Assembly: GCA_944323755.1 (NCBI GenBank)
Contig: CALUTR010000004.1
Location: forward strand, 62,001-126,000
DNA: 64,000 nucleotides
DNA from: an uncultured Helicobacteraceae bacterium
GTDB lineage: Bacteria > Campylobacterota > Campylobacteria > Campylobacterales > Helicobacteraceae
Direction of reading: 5' to 3'
The notes beneath the pieces were generated by a model. That model saw nothing but the letters and a program-made list of their open reading frames with translations. It did not search any database and was not told the origin of the DNA. Positions 53,847-63,976 of this stretch are shown here, one piece after another. The translations under genes and the position numbers were made by a program. How positions within the stretch are numbered: position 1 is the stretch's first letter; each line of letters starts with the position of its first letter.

Positions 53847-55862
53847 TTGAATACATCGTCATTATTAATAGAAATTTTTTTAGAAGAATTGCCATTTAGT
53901 GGGATCAAAAAAGAAATTGCAAATATCAAGACAAAACTAAGCAAATTGCTAAGCCAAAATAACATTAGTGTAGATATTGAGTTTTTTTGGACGCCAAGGA
54001 GATTGATCTTTGTATCTAGGGATTTTCCTTTGATGCAAGAAAGTAAGGTGGTAGAGTATTTTGGACCACCATTAAATATCGCATATGATGATAATGGAAA
54101 CCCAAGCGATGCGACAAATAGTTTTCTTAAAAAGTTGAATATTAATAAAAATGATCTACAGACAAATACAAAAAATGGCAAAGAATGTTTGTATTATTCC
54201 ACCATAATAGAGGGTAAAAAAAGTGAATCTTTATTAGAGGTGATTATTTTAGAATTTTTAGAATCTTTAAATTTTGGTAAAAGTATGCAATGGGGTAGTG
54301 TAGAGCATCGTTTTATTCGTCCAATTAGGAATATTTTTGTATTAGTTGGAGATAAATTTATAGAGTTAAAAAATATAGAACAAAAATATCATTTTGCACA
54401 AATGCGGTTGATTTATCCACATAGAAGCAAAATGCAAAAAGAGATTTTAAATATTGATGAATATTTTGGATTTTTGCGTGAAAATGGTGTGATTTATTCT
54501 CAAGATGAACGCAAAAGTATCATCATAAACCAAATCAAAAATATAGAAATAGAAAAAAATATTAAAGTTGAAATTGATTATTCTTTACTTGATGAGGTAA
54601 TTGCAATCACTGAATACCCAAATGCTTTGTATGGGGAGTTTGATGATAAATTTTTAGAGCTCCCAAGTGAGGTTATCATCACTTCAATGAAGATTAATCA
54701 AAAATATTTTGCGACATATAAAAATGAAAAATTAAATAATGGCTTTATCGTAATTTGCAATGCGATGGATAAAAGTGCGTTTGATTGTATTTTAGATGGG
54801 AATAAGCGTGTTTTAAAGGCGAGACTTGAAGATGCTTTATTTTTCTATAAAAATGACTTGAATTCTTTTGTACAAGATAAAATAGATCATAACTTAAAAA
54901 ATATAGAGTTTATACAAGATTCTGGAAGTCTTTTTGATAAGGTAAATAGAGAGATTGAGATCGCAAAAATCTTGTCTAAAAATTTGAATATAGAATCTAG
55001 TGATATTATAAGAGCTATTTCAATTTGTAAAAATGATTTGCTTAGTGAAATGGTGGGTGAATTCGGTGAGTTACAAGGCGTTATGGGTTCGTATTATACA
55101 CAAAATGATGCATTAAAATTAATGATAAAAGAGCAGTATTTGCCTTTGCAAGAGGATTCTAAGCTTCCAACTACACTTCAAAGTGCGATTGTCTCTATAT
55201 CAAATCGATTAGATTCCATTATTAGCCTTTTTGCAATTGATAAGATTCCAAGTGGTTCAAAAGATCCATTTGCGCTTCGTAGAGCTTGTAGTGGCATTAT
55301 TAAAATGATAATAAAATTTGAGATTCCATTTAATTTATTTGAAATTTTATTGCAATTAGAATCTCATTATAAAAGTATCGATGCAAATAAGATATTTAAG
55401 TTTTTTTGTGAGCGACTTGAGGGTACACTTAATATTAATCAATCAGTTATAAATGCAGCTATAAAATCAAATCAAAAAGATTTATATGAGCTAGTTATGC
55501 AGATTTTTGCACTTCATTCTTTTGTCAATACTAATGATGATTTTAGAAGTTTATTTAAAAGAATTGCAAATATCTTGAAAAATGTGCAAATTATGGCAGA
55601 TTCTATTAATGTTTCATTGTTTGAATGTGATGATGAAAGAAATCTATTTTATGCTTTAGAGGAGTTTAGATTACTTGATATTAGCACTCCAAAAGATCGT
55701 ATAGAGGGATTATTGGGGTTAAAAGATGTGTTGCAAAAGTTTTTTGATAATGTAATGATAAATGCTGATAATGAAAAAATAAGAAAAAATAGAATTCTCC
55801 TCGTAAATTCTATCTACGAGGAGTTTTTTAAAGTGGGAGATATAAAGGAAATTTCATTTTAA
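53847..55862 (+). CDS. glyS: Glycyl-tRNA synthetase beta subunit
   Basis: The tRNA-binding beta chain of the bacterial alpha2-beta2 enzyme. 671 aa beginning LLIEIFLEELP, with FWTPRRLIF, GPP, RFIRPIRN and the HD-like DDALFFYKNDL region. SGSKDPFALRRACSGIIK lies in the C-terminal half, and the end DIKEISF is typical. The start is TTG with AAGGAT eight bases upstream. A perfect terminator-like hairpin with six T falls inside the last codons. The alpha subunit (glyQ) is not in the window. Confidence 0.93.
   Translation: MNTSSLLIEIFLEELPFSGIKKEIANIKTKLSKLLSQNNISVDIEFFWTPRRLIFVSRDFPLMQESKVVEYFGPPLNIAYDDNGNPSDATNSFLKKLNINKNDLQTNTKNGKECLYYSTIIEGKKSESLLEVIILEFLESLNFGKSMQWGSVEHRFIRPIRNIFVLVGDKFIELKNIEQKYHFAQMRLIYPHRSKMQKEILNIDEYFGFLRENGVIYSQDERKSIIINQIKNIEIEKNIKVEIDYSLLDEVIAITEYPNALYGEFDDKFLELPSEVIITSMKINQKYFATYKNEKLNNGFIVICNAMDKSAFDCILDGNKRVLKARLEDALFFYKNDLNSFVQDKIDHNLKNIEFIQDSGSLFDKVNREIEIAKILSKNLNIESSDIIRAISICKNDLLSEMVGEFGELQGVMGSYYTQNDALKLMIKEQYLPLQEDSKLPTTLQSAIVSISNRLDSIISLFAIDKIPSGSKDPFALRRACSGIIKMIIKFEIPFNLFEILLQLESHYKSIDANKIFKFFCERLEGTLNINQSVINAAIKSNQKDLYELVMQIFALHSFVNTNDDFRSLFKRIANILKNVQIMADSINVSLFECDDERNLFYALEEFRLLDISTPKDRIEGLLGLKDVLQKFFDNVMINADNEKIRKNRILLVNSIYEEFFKVGDIKEISF
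55797..55829 (+). terminator. Terminator-like hairpin inside the glyS 3' end
   Basis: CTCCTCGTA (55797-55805) and TACGAGGAG (55815-55823) form nine perfect pairs with a nine-base loop and are followed directly by TTTTTT (55824-55829). The glyS stop is 31 bases further on. It has every feature of an intrinsic terminator on the plus strand. On the minus strand a T6 lies a few bases beyond the hairpin, so it may also end the tRNA-Phe transcript. Confidence 0.65.
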
Positions 55863-55931
55863 CCAAAAACATACAGGAGTTTGTTGATTGAAACCTAAAA
55901 ACATTTTTAATTTATATTAGTTTAGTTGCGA

Positions 55932-56007
<76 letters not shown>

Positions 56008-56067
56008 AAATACTAAAGCTTTTATTATATATTATAAGTAATTAAAATTTACTTAAAAGTATCATAT

Positions 56068-57270
56068 TTATGATAGAGCATATTTTTTAAATTCTTCGCC
56101 TCTATGTTTGTATGATGAGAATTGATCTAGACTTGCACAAGCAGGGGATAATAGGCAAATACTATTTTTAGTATCATTAAATATGCTTTTAATGCTAGTT
56201 AGTGCATTTTCTAATGTATGAGAATCTTGACAAAAAATATGATATTTACTTGATAAGTGATAAATTTCACTTGAACACTTTCCAATGGCAAATATTTTTA
56301 TTTTATATGATATTAGCTGTTTTATTAAAGGCTCAAGACTTACGCCTTTGTTATCGCCGCCTAGTATTAAAAAAATTTCTTTATTCTTGTATAGATTTAT
56401 AGCTTGCATTGTGGCATCTATATTTGTGGCTTTGCTGTCATCTACAAATAGCCTATTGCGTCTATCTTTAAACTCTTCAATCTTGTGGCTGTCAATTTTG
56501 AAGCTATTTATTGTATTGTAGTTTATGGTATTTGTGATGATTTTTGAAATAGCAAGTGCCATAATTGCATCTAGTAAAAATGCGCCTTTAAAGTTTATTT
56601 TTCTTTCATCTATATCAAATATTGTTGCTAGATTCTTGGTATTTTTATAAAAATATATATTTCCTTGAAACTCCTTTGTTATCGTTTTATAGTCGCTTGG
56701 TATGATCGCGTAGCTATCTTTTGACATTGATTTTAGAGGCTTTAGCTTTGCATTGATGTAGTTTTCAAAGCTGCCATGCCACGATATATGATCTTGTGTT
56801 ATTGGTAGTAATGCATAAATTTTTGGGTGGGCTATGTTTGTGTAATGTAGCATAAAAGAGCTAGTCTCAAGTATCCATATTTTTGCATTTTTGTCTAAAT
56901 TGCATAATGGTATGCCTATATTGCCGCCAAATACGCTACCATATTCATTAAGTAGCGATTGTGCCATTTGTGTTGTTGTTGTTTTGCCATTTGTACCGCT
57001 TATCCAGATGTTTATCGCATTATTTGGGTAAAAATAATCGTATTCACTTATTATGTTTTTTGCTATTTTATTTAATGCAAAATTTGGTGGGATTCCAGGA
57101 CTTATGATTTCTAGTTTAGATTTTTGTGGATCAAATTCATTTATAGGTAGTAGATTATTGCCAAATTCATCTTGATTTTTTTCTTTAAATTTTTCATCAT
57201 ATATATTACAAGGTGCTACAAATTTACTTAAGGCTTTCATTGTTTGCCCATAGCCAAATAAAGAAATCAT
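56068..57270 (-). CDS. murD: UDP-N-acetylmuramoylalanine-D-glutamate ligase
   Basis: Adds D-Glu to UDP-MurNAc-L-Ala in peptidoglycan synthesis. 400 aa with the ATP-binding [10 protein letters not shown] (91-100), the ETSSFML and QDHISWHGS segments and the substrate motif [12 protein letters not shown]. It is shorter than E. coli MurD, as is usual in this phylum. It overlaps mraY by four bases. Confidence 0.94.
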   Translation of the reverse strand: MISLFGYGQTMKALSKFVAPCNIYDEKFKEKNQDEFGNNLLPINEFDPQKSKLEIISPGIPPNFALNKIAKNIISEYDYFYPNNAINIWISGTNGKTTTTQMAQSLLNEYGSVFGGNIGIPLCNLDKNAKIWILETSSFMLHYTNIAHPKIYALLPITQDHISWHGSFENYINAKLKPLKSMSKDSYAIIPSDYKTITKEFQGNIYFYKNTKNLATIFDIDERKINFKGAFLLDAIMALAISKIITNTINYNTINSFKIDSHKIEEFKDRRNRLFVDDSKATNIDATMQAINLYKNKEIFLILGGDNKGVSLEPLIKQLISYKIKIFAIGKCSSEIYHLSSKYHIFCQDSHTLENALTSIKSIFNDTKNSICLLSPACASLDQFSSYKHRGEEFKKYALS

Positions 57271-58322
57271 CGTATTTTTATACTCAAAATCGCTAATAGA
57301 TTGCTAAGTAGCGCGATAATCCAAAATCTTATGATAATCTTATTTTCATTCCAACCTTTGACTTCAAAATGATGATGTATAGGTGCCATAAGAAAGATTT
57401 TTTTATTTCTTAGTTTATAGCTACCAATTTGAAGTATCACACTTAGTGTTTCAATGACAAAAATAGAACCAATCAAAATTAGCAACACTTCATTATTTGA
57501 TACTATTCCCATATAAGCTATGAATCCTCCAAGCGCTAAACTCCCGCTATCACCCATAAAAATTTGTGCAGGGTGGCAGTTATACCATAAGAAACCAAAT
57601 AATGATCCAAGTAGCGCAGATGATACTATCACTAATTCGCCGCTGTGAATAATCTTTGGTATTAATAAATATGAGCTAAGTATTGCATTTCCGGAAATAT
57701 ATATAAATACACTTAATGTCGTAATGGCACAAATGCTAGGGACGGTAGCAAGCCCATCAAGCCCATCAGTGATATTTACCGCATTGCTTGTAGCTATAAA
57801 TATTGTCATCCAAAAAATAATTGCAAAAAATCCCATATTGAAAATAGGATTCTTAATAAATGGTATATAAAAATTAGTATTGTGATTTAGTAAATATATG
57901 CATATAGAAACAGCAAATGATACCACTATAAGTAGAGTAATTTTTCGCTTAGCACTTATTCCTTTATTGTTTTTATGTGATATTTTTGTGTAATCATCTT
58001 TTATGCCAATTATGCAAAATAGCACTAGTATTAAGATTCCAATCAACACATAATAATTCATTATATTGGCACATAAAATACTTGCCAAAATGCTACATAA
58101 AACAAATATCATACCACCCATTGTTGGTGTATTTGATTTCATTTTGTGTGTAGGGATAAAATCAGATATAGGTTGCGAAGCTTTTTTTTGTTTTGCCCAT
58201 TGTATAAATCGAGGCAATAAAAACATAGAAAAACAAAATGAAATAATGAATGCTAAGCCCGCACGAAATGATATATATTGGAATATGTTTATTCCAAGCT
58301 CTGAGTATAGATAATACAGCAT
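57267..58322 (-). CDS. mraY: Phospho-N-acetylmuramoyl-pentapeptide transferase
   Basis: A membrane enzyme that makes lipid I. 351 aa with about ten helices. The catalytic acidic motifs are [16 protein letters not shown] and [10 protein letters not shown], and [12 protein letters not shown] is the His-rich loop. It starts ATG after AGGTTTTT. It is first of the mraY-murD pair, divergent from gpmI, the same pair as HP0493-HP0494. Confidence 0.96.
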   Translation of the reverse strand: MLYYLYSELGINIFQYISFRAGLAFIISFCFSMFLLPRFIQWAKQKKASQPISDFIPTHKMKSNTPTMGGMIFVLCSILASILCANIMNYYVLIGILILVLFCIIGIKDDYTKISHKNNKGISAKRKITLLIVVSFAVSICIYLLNHNTNFYIPFIKNPIFNMGFFAIIFWMTIFIATSNAVNITDGLDGLATVPSICAITTLSVFIYISGNAILSSYLLIPKIIHSGELVIVSSALLGSLFGFLWYNCHPAQIFMGDSGSLALGGFIAYMGIVSNNEVLLILIGSIFVIETLSVILQIGSYKLRNKKIFLMAPIHHHFEVKGWNENKIIIRFWIIALLSNLLAILSIKIR

Positions 58323-58365
58323 AAAAACCTAAAAAATGAAATTATTTTGGTAATATTTGCGGAAT

Positions 58366-58371
58366 TATACT
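58366..58371 (+). promoter_or_regulatory. -10 box for gpmI (and probably pglB)
   Basis: TATACT 27 bases before the ATG at 58393, after a T-rich region in the mraY-gpmI gap. Confidence 0.5.
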
Positions 58372-58392
58372 AAGTTTATGCAGGATTATACA

Positions 58393-59883
58393 ATGAAAAA
58401 AAAAGTTATATTGGTTATCACTGATGGCATAGGATACAATGAGAGTAATTCTTGGAATGCTTTTGCAAATGCTAAAAAGCCTAATTATGATTGGCTTTTT
58501 AGAAATGCACCATATTCATTTTTAAGCACTTTTGGCACAGATATTGGTCTTCCTGAAGGGCAAATGGGTAATAGTGAAGTAGGGCATATGTGCATTGGTT
58601 CAGGAAGAGTCTTGTATCAAGATTTAGTAAAAATATCTATGTCGCTTAATTTTGATGATTTTGCATCTTCACCACTTGCAAAAAATGCTACTTTACTTGA
58701 CTTTGCAGAGAATTTAAATGTGATTCATTTATGTGGTTTGGTAAGTGATGGCGGGGTGCATTCGCATATTAGCCATTTAATAGGATTAGCAAAAATTCTA
58801 GAATCTTTTGGAAAGACTATTTATATCCATATAATTACAGATGGGAGAGATGTAGCTCCATTTACTGCTCCAGACTATATAAAAGATATTATTAAAATAG
58901 AATCAGATCGCATAAAAATTGCGACAATTAATGGTAGATTCTATGCTATGGATAGAGATAATAGATGGGAGAGGGTAGAGGTTGCATATAATTGCATCGT
59001 TAATGGTGCAAATCCAAGATCTAATCCATTAGAATACATACAATCACAATATAATGAAAATATCACAGATGAATTTATCGTGCCTGCTAGCTTTAATGAT
59101 TACAAAGGTATGAGTGATGGTGATGGATTTTTGTTTTTTAATTTTAGAAGCGATAGGGCAAGAGAAATTGTTAGGGCGATAGGATTTGATGATTTTATCG
59201 AATTTGAGCGAAAAAGGGTGCCAAAGGTTAAGATTCTCACTATGTGTGAGTATGATTCGACTTTTCCTTTTTTAGTTTTATTTCCAAAAGAGAAGGTAAA
59301 AGATACGCTAGCAGAGATTTTAAGTAGAAATAATCTAACGCAAAGTCATATAGCAGAAACAGAAAAATACGCACATGTAACATTCTTTTTCAATGGCGGA
59401 AAAGAAGAATCACTCATTGGTGAAGATAGAATTTTGATTCCATCACCAAAAGTAAAGACATATGATCTAAAACCTGAAATGAGTGCAAAAGAAGTGTGTG
59501 ATGCTGTATTGGAATCTATGGATAAAGATAGAGATTTTATCGTTGTTAATTTTGCAAATGGCGATATGGTTGGTCATACAGGCAGCTATGAAGCATCAAT
59601 AAAGGCTGTTGAGGCTGTAGATGCTGAATTAGGACGGATTATAGATAAATCAAAACAATGTGATTACTCATTAATTATCACAAGTGATCACGGCAATTGC
59701 GAAAAAATGAAAGATGAGAATGGTAAATTGCTTACAAATCATACTGCTGGACATGTGTGGTGCTTTGTTCTTGATAAAGATGTTGCAAAAGTATCTAATG
59801 GGGGGCTAGATAATGTCGCACCAAGTATATTAAAGCTACTTGAAATAGAGATTCCAGATTCTATGTCAAAGCCACTTTTTTAA
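58393..59883 (+). CDS. gpmI: 2,3-bisphosphoglycerate-independent phosphoglycerate mutase
   Basis: A manganese enzyme of glycolysis and gluconeogenesis. 496 aa of the alkaline phosphatase superfamily with D11 in [11 protein letters not shown], the phospho-Ser S61 in [21 protein letters not shown], and the metal motifs NGDMVGHTG and TSDHGNCE. The open frame has earlier ATGs at 58357 and 58378; AGGATT upstream of the ATG at 58393 and the standard N-terminus decide the start. pglB follows 23 bases after the stop. Confidence 0.94.
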   Translation: MKKKVILVITDGIGYNESNSWNAFANAKKPNYDWLFRNAPYSFLSTFGTDIGLPEGQMGNSEVGHMCIGSGRVLYQDLVKISMSLNFDDFASSPLAKNATLLDFAENLNVIHLCGLVSDGGVHSHISHLIGLAKILESFGKTIYIHIITDGRDVAPFTAPDYIKDIIKIESDRIKIATINGRFYAMDRDNRWERVEVAYNCIVNGANPRSNPLEYIQSQYNENITDEFIVPASFNDYKGMSDGDGFLFFNFRSDRAREIVRAIGFDDFIEFERKRVPKVKILTMCEYDSTFPFLVLFPKEKVKDTLAEILSRNNLTQSHIAETEKYAHVTFFFNGGKEESLIGEDRILIPSPKVKTYDLKPEMSAKEVCDAVLESMDKDRDFIVVNFANGDMVGHTGSYEASIKAVEAVDAELGRIIDKSKQCDYSLIITSDHGNCEKMKDENGKLLTNHTAGHVWCFVLDKDVAKVSNGGLDNVAPSILKLLEIEIPDSMSKPLF

Positions 59884-59906
59884 ATGATTATTCTTAAGGG
59901 AGTTTT

Positions 59907-62078
59907 ATGAATTCTAAATTCTTGATGATTTTTGTTGATGTGATTTTTATTGCCATTGCGATATTTATTTCTATATATACAAGAGAAGCATTTGTGTATT
60001 ATAGTAGTGCATTTAGTTATTATTTTTTTGATGGCAATAGATTGCTTACTACAAATGATGCATACCATTTTGCCACTGCTACAAAAGATTTAATAAATGG
60101 CAATTTAGATAATGCATTTTATCCTATAGCATCATTAGAAATGCCATCAATCCTAAGTGCTATGTTTTATTATTTACTTCCATTTTCTATTGATGATTTA
60201 TTTTTCTTTCTGCCAATCATATTATCAAGCTTTGTTGCAATTCCTATGTATTTATTTGCTAAAGATATGACAAATAAATATTATGCATTTTTTGCCGCTA
60301 CATTAACACCACTTAGCATTGGATATAGCAATAGAACAATAGGTGGATATTATGATACAGATATGCTTGTATTGTTTTTCCCCCTACTTGGCTTATATTT
60401 TATGTATAGGATTTTAAAACAATATAATTTAAGAGATGTAATATTTGCTGCTATTTGTTTTATTTTGGCTTTATTGTGGCATAAAGTTAGCGCTACCTAT
60501 ATACTTACTACAAGTGTGTTTCTTGCGTTATTTTATATACTTATTAAAGATAGAAATAACCTCAAACAATACGAAGCACTTGGAATCTTAATCATTGCTA
60601 TATCATTTATTAATATTTATATTAAGATTATCTTGTTTGCTATTTTATTACATTTTATGAGTGATAAGGTTTTTGTATTTCAATCAATTACGCAAAAAAT
60701 AGTATCAAAAATCAAATACAAAAGTGTATTGATTTTGTTTATTGGTTTTGGTGTATTTATCATATCTAATTTGGATTTGATCACATCAAGACTTGCGACT
60801 TATGTAACTGATAAAATGGTAACTTCAAGTGCTATAACATTACATAGTACATCTGGCACGATTATGGAGCTTGCCCCACTTACTTTAATCAATCTAGCTG
60901 AAAGAACAATGGGTGATAATGCTACATTTGCGATAGGATTGGTTGGAATTGTAGTTATGTTTGTAAAGATTCCACGAAGTGTGATCCTGCTTCCATTTTT
61001 ACTTTTATCATTAGCTAGTTTAAAGCTTGGACTTAGATTCTCTATGTTTGGGGCGCCTATTTTTAGTCTTGGGTATTTTTATCTTTTGTATTTTGTATTA
61101 AATTTATTCAACTTGGCTATAAAAGATAGATTTGTATTAAATGGAATAAAGTTTATAGCAACCATATGCCTTGCATTATTTGCTATATTGCCTAATTATT
61201 ATCATACGAAAAATTATTTTATACAGCCTGTTGTTCTTGGCTATGAAATCAATGCACTTGATGCGATAAGAAAGGATTCTACCAATAATGATGATTTGAC
61301 TATTTCTTGGTGGGATTATGGCTTTATGATTCCATATTATTCTAATACAAAAGTAATTATCCAAGGCACAGATCTAGATGGTGTGAATCATTTTATTTCT
61401 AGTTTTATTTTATCTTCTACAAATCAACTAGCATCTTATAATATGGCAAAACTCATTGCAGAGGTCTTTTACACAGAAGATAAAGAGCTTCTCAAGCATC
61501 ATAATGTAGATAGAATCTTATATAAATACAATGCTTTAGATGATCCGAAATCTTTTATGGAGAGTTTAGGGGATTCTAGTTTTGCTACGCCAAAAATTGA
61601 TCATAACATATATTTATATATACCATTTAGCATACTTTCTATACAAACTGCAATTGATGAATTTAGCGATATTGATTACTCAAATGGTAAAGTTTTACAT
61701 TCAGAAGATAGTAAAACTTTAGCGCAATATTCATCTATAGTTGATAAAGAAGATTATTATTTACTTGATGGTGAGTTTGAGTTTTATCCAAAAGATGGCG
61801 TATTTAAAAGTATAGAAAGCGGTAAATCTATTAATGTGCAAAAATTTCATATAGTTGATAGAATCGGTGATGAATTGCATACGACTACTACTTCATATAA
61901 TGATGATAAGACTAAGCTCCATATAATCTACTCAAAAGAGTTAAAGATGTTTTTTGCAATAGATGATAGGACTAATCATTCTCTTAGTGTCCAGTTATTT
62001 TTATATGAAAATTATGATAAAGATTTATTTACATTGCTACATAGTGATAAGTGGGCTAAGGCTTATAAATTAAGATGA
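59907..62078 (+). CDS. pglB: Oligosaccharyltransferase PglB (STT3 family)
   Basis: Transfers a lipid-linked glycan to Asn of periplasmic proteins. 723 aa: thirteen or so membrane helices (about 1-430) and a soluble C-terminal domain. The metal- and glycan-binding D51 (TTNDAYH), D150 and D152 (YYDTDM), the TIxE motif TIME at 318-321 and the sequon-binding WWDYG at 468-472 are all present, so it should be active. The ribosome site AAGGGAG is strong. It follows gpmI and is not in a pgl cluster; no glycan synthesis genes are adjacent. Confidence 0.93.
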   Translation: MNSKFLMIFVDVIFIAIAIFISIYTREAFVYYSSAFSYYFFDGNRLLTTNDAYHFATATKDLINGNLDNAFYPIASLEMPSILSAMFYYLLPFSIDDLFFFLPIILSSFVAIPMYLFAKDMTNKYYAFFAATLTPLSIGYSNRTIGGYYDTDMLVLFFPLLGLYFMYRILKQYNLRDVIFAAICFILALLWHKVSATYILTTSVFLALFYILIKDRNNLKQYEALGILIIAISFINIYIKIILFAILLHFMSDKVFVFQSITQKIVSKIKYKSVLILFIGFGVFIISNLDLITSRLATYVTDKMVTSSAITLHSTSGTIMELAPLTLINLAERTMGDNATFAIGLVGIVVMFVKIPRSVILLPFLLLSLASLKLGLRFSMFGAPIFSLGYFYLLYFVLNLFNLAIKDRFVLNGIKFIATICLALFAILPNYYHTKNYFIQPVVLGYEINALDAIRKDSTNNDDLTISWWDYGFMIPYYSNTKVIIQGTDLDGVNHFISSFILSSTNQLASYNMAKLIAEVFYTEDKELLKHHNVDRILYKYNALDDPKSFMESLGDSSFATPKIDHNIYLYIPFSILSIQTAIDEFSDIDYSNGKVLHSEDSKTLAQYSSIVDKEDYYLLDGEFEFYPKDGVFKSIESGKSINVQKFHIVDRIGDELHTTTTSYNDDKTKLHIIYSKELKMFFAIDDRTNHSLSVQLFLYENYDKDLFTLLHSDKWAKAYKLR

Positions 62079-62117
62079 TATAAAGACTGGTATTAACACC
62101 CAATCTTTATATTATTT
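62079..62117. terminator. Bidirectional terminator between pglB and the porin gene
   Basis: TATAAAGA (62079-62086) pairs with TCTTTATA (62104-62111), with an inner TGG/CCA after one C-A mismatch, and is followed by TTATTTTT on the plus strand. It lies between convergent stop codons. Confidence 0.75.
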
Positions 62118-63419
62118 TTAGAATCTGTATGAGAATTGAGTCCATAATCTTTGAACATTTATTTGTCCAAATACTATAGCATAATAGGTAGATATCTTTG
62201 CACCTTTTGTTATGTTTAGATCAATTGATGGTGTGATTTCAAAGAAAGTTCTATCTTTAGCATTAACTTCTGCTATTTTACCGCCAGTTGGTGATTTGTA
62301 AGCACTCACTGCAAAGTTATTTTTACCACTTATTCCCACTATGTCAAGCCCTAGATCTACTATTGAAACTTTTCCTTGCATAGCTACATACCATATATTT
62401 ATATGTGTATCTTGTTTTCCACCTTGTCCAGAGAAAGCAAAACCATTTCTTGAATCTCCATAATTATCATACCACCATCTTCCTGCTTTACTAAATGATG
62501 CTTGATTGTTTAATGCTACACCATAACCTGAACCAAAACTGCCTACATATCCAATTCTTGTTGCAAATTCATTGATTGGCTTCATAGTGAATTGTAGAGT
62601 ATATAAACCTCTTGATTTAGCTCCATCTGTTCCATCAAATTTATACCATACTCTTTTGCCACTTTCTCTTAGCATAGCATTTTTATACATATCGGTATAT
62701 GCTATTTGTGCTTTGAACTCATAATTATCACCTATGCTATATTCACTAAATATTGTATTCATAAATTTATCAATATTTGCATACCATACTTTAAACTTTG
62801 ACATTCCATATTCACCATCAAAGCCTATCATAGCCATACCATTACCAGTATTAGTTTTTCTATTTTGTGCAGATTGTATGCCACCAAGGTAATATGTATC
62901 ACTAGCCCAGCTATCATAATAACTTGCAGTTACTTTTAATCCATCCATGTCATTATTTGTAATGGTTGCACCAACACCCCTATCAAGAGTCGTTTCTGAT
63001 ATTGGACTATTAATTCTCATTTTTCCACCAGTGATTTCTGTTTTTGATTGTGTAAATGAATATCTAGCCCATAATGTGCTAAGACCTGATGTTGTAAGTG
63101 CTGGATTTCCATATCCACCCTCAACTCTAGAAGCATTTACTGCATCATCCGTGTTAACACCAGCTCTAATTGTTCCACCATGTTGGTAAAATATACCAGC
63201 ATTAAAACTAAGGTTACTATTTGCAATATTTCCACTATTTATATCAGCCACAAATCTCATAGAGTAACCCTGTCCTCCATCATTTGTTCCTGTATTTGAT
63301 ACATATCTAATATATGAATTACCATAGATAGTTGCCCCTTTTATTGCATCTTCTAATGATACAGCACCAAGACTAGAGCTAGCTAATGCAAAAGCTGTAA
63401 TTAGTGAAATCTTCTTCAT
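62118..63419 (-). CDS. Major outer-membrane porin (MOMP-like)
   Basis: 433 aa with signal peptide (about 1-18, ending SSLGA) and a chain of beta strands with Gly/Asn/Asp-rich loops ending WTQFSYRF with terminal Phe. The mature start VSLEDAIKGATIYGNSYIRY and the overall pattern resemble the Campylobacter MOMP and Helicobacter Hof/Omp porins. It probably forms a general trimeric pore. A good ribosome site (AAGGAGA), a separate promoter and a palindrome upstream suggest strong, regulated expression. Confidence 0.82.
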   Translation of the reverse strand: MKKISLITAFALASSSLGAVSLEDAIKGATIYGNSYIRYVSNTGTNDGGQGYSMRFVADINSGNIANSNLSFNAGIFYQHGGTIRAGVNTDDAVNASRVEGGYGNPALTTSGLSTLWARYSFTQSKTEITGGKMRINSPISETTLDRGVGATITNNDMDGLKVTASYYDSWASDTYYLGGIQSAQNRKTNTGNGMAMIGFDGEYGMSKFKVWYANIDKFMNTIFSEYSIGDNYEFKAQIAYTDMYKNAMLRESGKRVWYKFDGTDGAKSRGLYTLQFTMKPINEFATRIGYVGSFGSGYGVALNNQASFSKAGRWWYDNYGDSRNGFAFSGQGGKQDTHINIWYVAMQGKVSIVDLGLDIVGISGKNNFAVSAYKSPTGGKIAEVNAKDRTFFEITPSIDLNITKGAKISTYYAIVFGQINVQRLWTQFSYRF

Positions 63420-63452
63420 TTTGTCTCCTTATGTTTTGCTAAAAACACAAAA

Positions 63453-63458
63453 AGTATA
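63453..63458 (-). promoter_or_regulatory. -10 box of the MOMP-like porin gene
   Basis: Minus-strand TATACT, 34 bases before the ATG at 63419, giving a leader of about 27 bases with AAGGAGA. Confidence 0.55.
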
Positions 63459-63473
63459 ACTAAAAAATAGTTG

Positions 63474-63489
63474 TTTTGTATATACAAAA
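63474..63489. promoter_or_regulatory. 16-bp palindrome at the porin -35 region
   Basis: TTTTGTATATACAAAA is a perfect 16-bp palindrome centred about 26 bases upstream of the centre of the porin -10 box, where -35 contacts would be. It looks like an operator; the binding protein is unknown. Confidence 0.4.
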
Positions 63490-63496
63490 AACATAG

Positions 63497-63525
63497 AATC
63501 TTAATAAATATTAATAAAATCTTAA
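63497..63525 (-). repeat. Direct repeat TTAAGATT upstream of the porin promoter
   Basis: TTAAGATT (minus strand) occurs at 63497-63504 and 63518-63525, 21 bases apart, or two helical turns. Paired direct repeats of this kind are typical response-regulator sites. Confidence 0.3.
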
Positions 63526-63568
63526 CAATGTAAAAAGATTGTAAATTAGGTTTAATATGCTTGTAAAG

Positions 63569-63976
63569 TTATTCTCTGCTAAATATTATTTTTTTATTTG
63601 TGAGCAATTTGTTATCAGTATATTTTGCCCACAAAATTTTTAGAGTATAGATATTTCCATTACCCAATTTTGCAAATGGAAATTTTGAGTGATATATTTC
63701 TTGTTCATCTTTATTAGATTCTGTAAAAAATGCTTTTATCTGAACACCTTTTATATATAGCAGTTTTTTTGAATCTTTTGCTATTGTGATTGCTATGTTT
63801 GGGTTGATTTTTGCTAGTTGTATATGTTTAGATTCTGCACTACTTTTAATAATTAAGCTAATATTGATTTTATCGAAAGCATAATAACAGCTCGCGCAAT
63901 ACGCTTCATTATGATCAACAACGCTAAAACTCAAAAGATGATTATTTTGTATGAATTTAGTGATTAATTTATCCAT
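63569..63976 (-). CDS. UPF0306 (YhbP-like) FMN-binding split-barrel protein
   Basis: 135 aa. The order of motifs, HNEAYCASCYYAFDK, SAESKHIQLAKINPNIAITI, IKGVQIKAFF and YHSKFPFAK, follows E. coli YhbP and the pyridoxamine-phosphate-oxidase-like fold. Members probably bind a flavin; the reaction is not known. It has no signal peptide. It is transcribed towards the porin gene with a 149-base gap that holds the porin promoter. Confidence 0.75.
   Translation of the reverse strand: MDKLITKFIQNNHLLSFSVVDHNEAYCASCYYAFDKINISLIIKSSAESKHIQLAKINPNIAITIAKDSKKLLYIKGVQIKAFFTESNKDEQEIYHSKFPFAKLGNGNIYTLKILWAKYTDNKLLTNKKIIFSRE

Noticed and set aside
59800..59805. G6 run in gpmI as a phase-variation tract
   Set aside because: Six bases is short, the gene is a central metabolic enzyme, and the run simply encodes Gly-Gly.
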